A stretch of DNA of 64,000 bases, from positions 33,344,534 through 33,408,533 of the forward strand of contig CP154957.1 of NCBI GenBank assembly GCA_039621445.1, written 5' to 3'. Within the stretch, counting starts at the first letter, position 1. The number at the start of each line of letters is the position of its first letter. The stretch is from Euglena gracilis. Its lineage: Eukaryota; Euglenida; Euglenophyceae; Euglenales. Below the pieces are notes generated by a model, which did no database searches, had not been told where the DNA came from, and was given only the letters and a program-made list of their open reading frames with translations. Shown one piece after another: positions 63,651 to 64,000 of this stretch. The translations under genes were made by a program, and so were the position numbers.

Positions 63651-64000
63651 GCACTGGCGGAGACGGGAACCGGGGGCAGGTGGGGGGACCGCCGGCCGCT
63701 CTCCAACGGGGCAGCTGGGCGTGTGCCACGCGACAAAAACAAGGCGGGGGGGGGGGTCGGCAACAAACCCACCCCCACCCTCAAACAGCACCGGGGGGAT
63801 CCGATCATTTTGGGTTTTCGAAATAAACTTCAAATCACACCAAAAAAGGGGCAATGGCAGCACCCATCCCAGGCATGGCACGAGTACGACCTGCCGTCCG
63901 TATCTGAATCTGTCCAAGACCTGGACCCTGACCCTAACCCTAATGTGCCCAGGCACATATTGCTTAGGCATTTGAGGTGGGGGGGGGTAAGAGGGAGGTT

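Noticed and set aside
63552-63678. Plus-strand exon VRLRLFAGLPSSSATVAHS between CAG and GTGGGG
   Set aside because: Plausible, but the minus strand of the same bases ends in a natural stop with a basic tail and agrees with the orientation of all other genes. Kept only as an alternative.

Overview
The window is nuclear DNA from a eukaryotic microbe, most likely a protist or alga. The genes are broken into many short GC-rich exons. Introns are long and full of homopolymeric G/C runs and simple repeats, and no bacterial-style operons or ribosome binding sites are visible. I cannot name the species. Every exon set I could support lies on the minus strand. Several introns appear to use GC (perhaps also GA or GG) donors, and small transposable elements sit exactly at exon edges. 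These traits together recall dinoflagellates, haptophytes or pelagophytes, but this is inference only.

Layout, left to right. 1-12 kb: a bifunctional gene on the minus strand, with a GHMP-family sugar kinase half (about 12.0-6.0 kb) joined in frame to a sugar-phosphate nucleotidyltransferase half (4.4-1.0 kb, running off the left end). One of its introns holds a satellite of about 26 units. 12.4-26.6 kb: minus-strand exons with an HA2-like helicase segment, several unrecognised exons, and three divergent LOTUS/OST-HTH-like modules. Whether this is one gene or several is unresolved. 27-31 kb: mostly non-coding repeats. 31.05-43.14 kb: a cation diffusion facilitator (CDF) metal transporter whose last seven exons join cleanly. 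Its 9-kb second intron contains two unrelated mobile elements, each bounded by (CT)n tracts: a 3.7-kb DNA transposon with terminal inverted repeats, and a 4.2-kb open frame with GEA..PGP motifs. 44-46 kb: a cluster of hairpin elements. 46-50.5 kb: single exons of unknown membrane or Cys-rich proteins. 52.7-56.7 kb: an Mpv17/PMP22-family gene. 57.5-59.9 kb: a small unknown gene with an acidic middle and a Cys-rich tail. 60-64 kb: repeats and one candidate terminal exon.

The most interesting signal is a family of 195-500 bp elements with CAGG termini, inverted repeats often containing TTAAG, and 8-bp target duplications. At least six copies have perfect duplications. Several sit inside otherwise continuous exons and seem to supply their own splice sites. 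Retaining both target copies plus the element tips would add 15 or 21 nt, which keeps the frame. They look like introner elements, that is, mobile DNA that creates introns.
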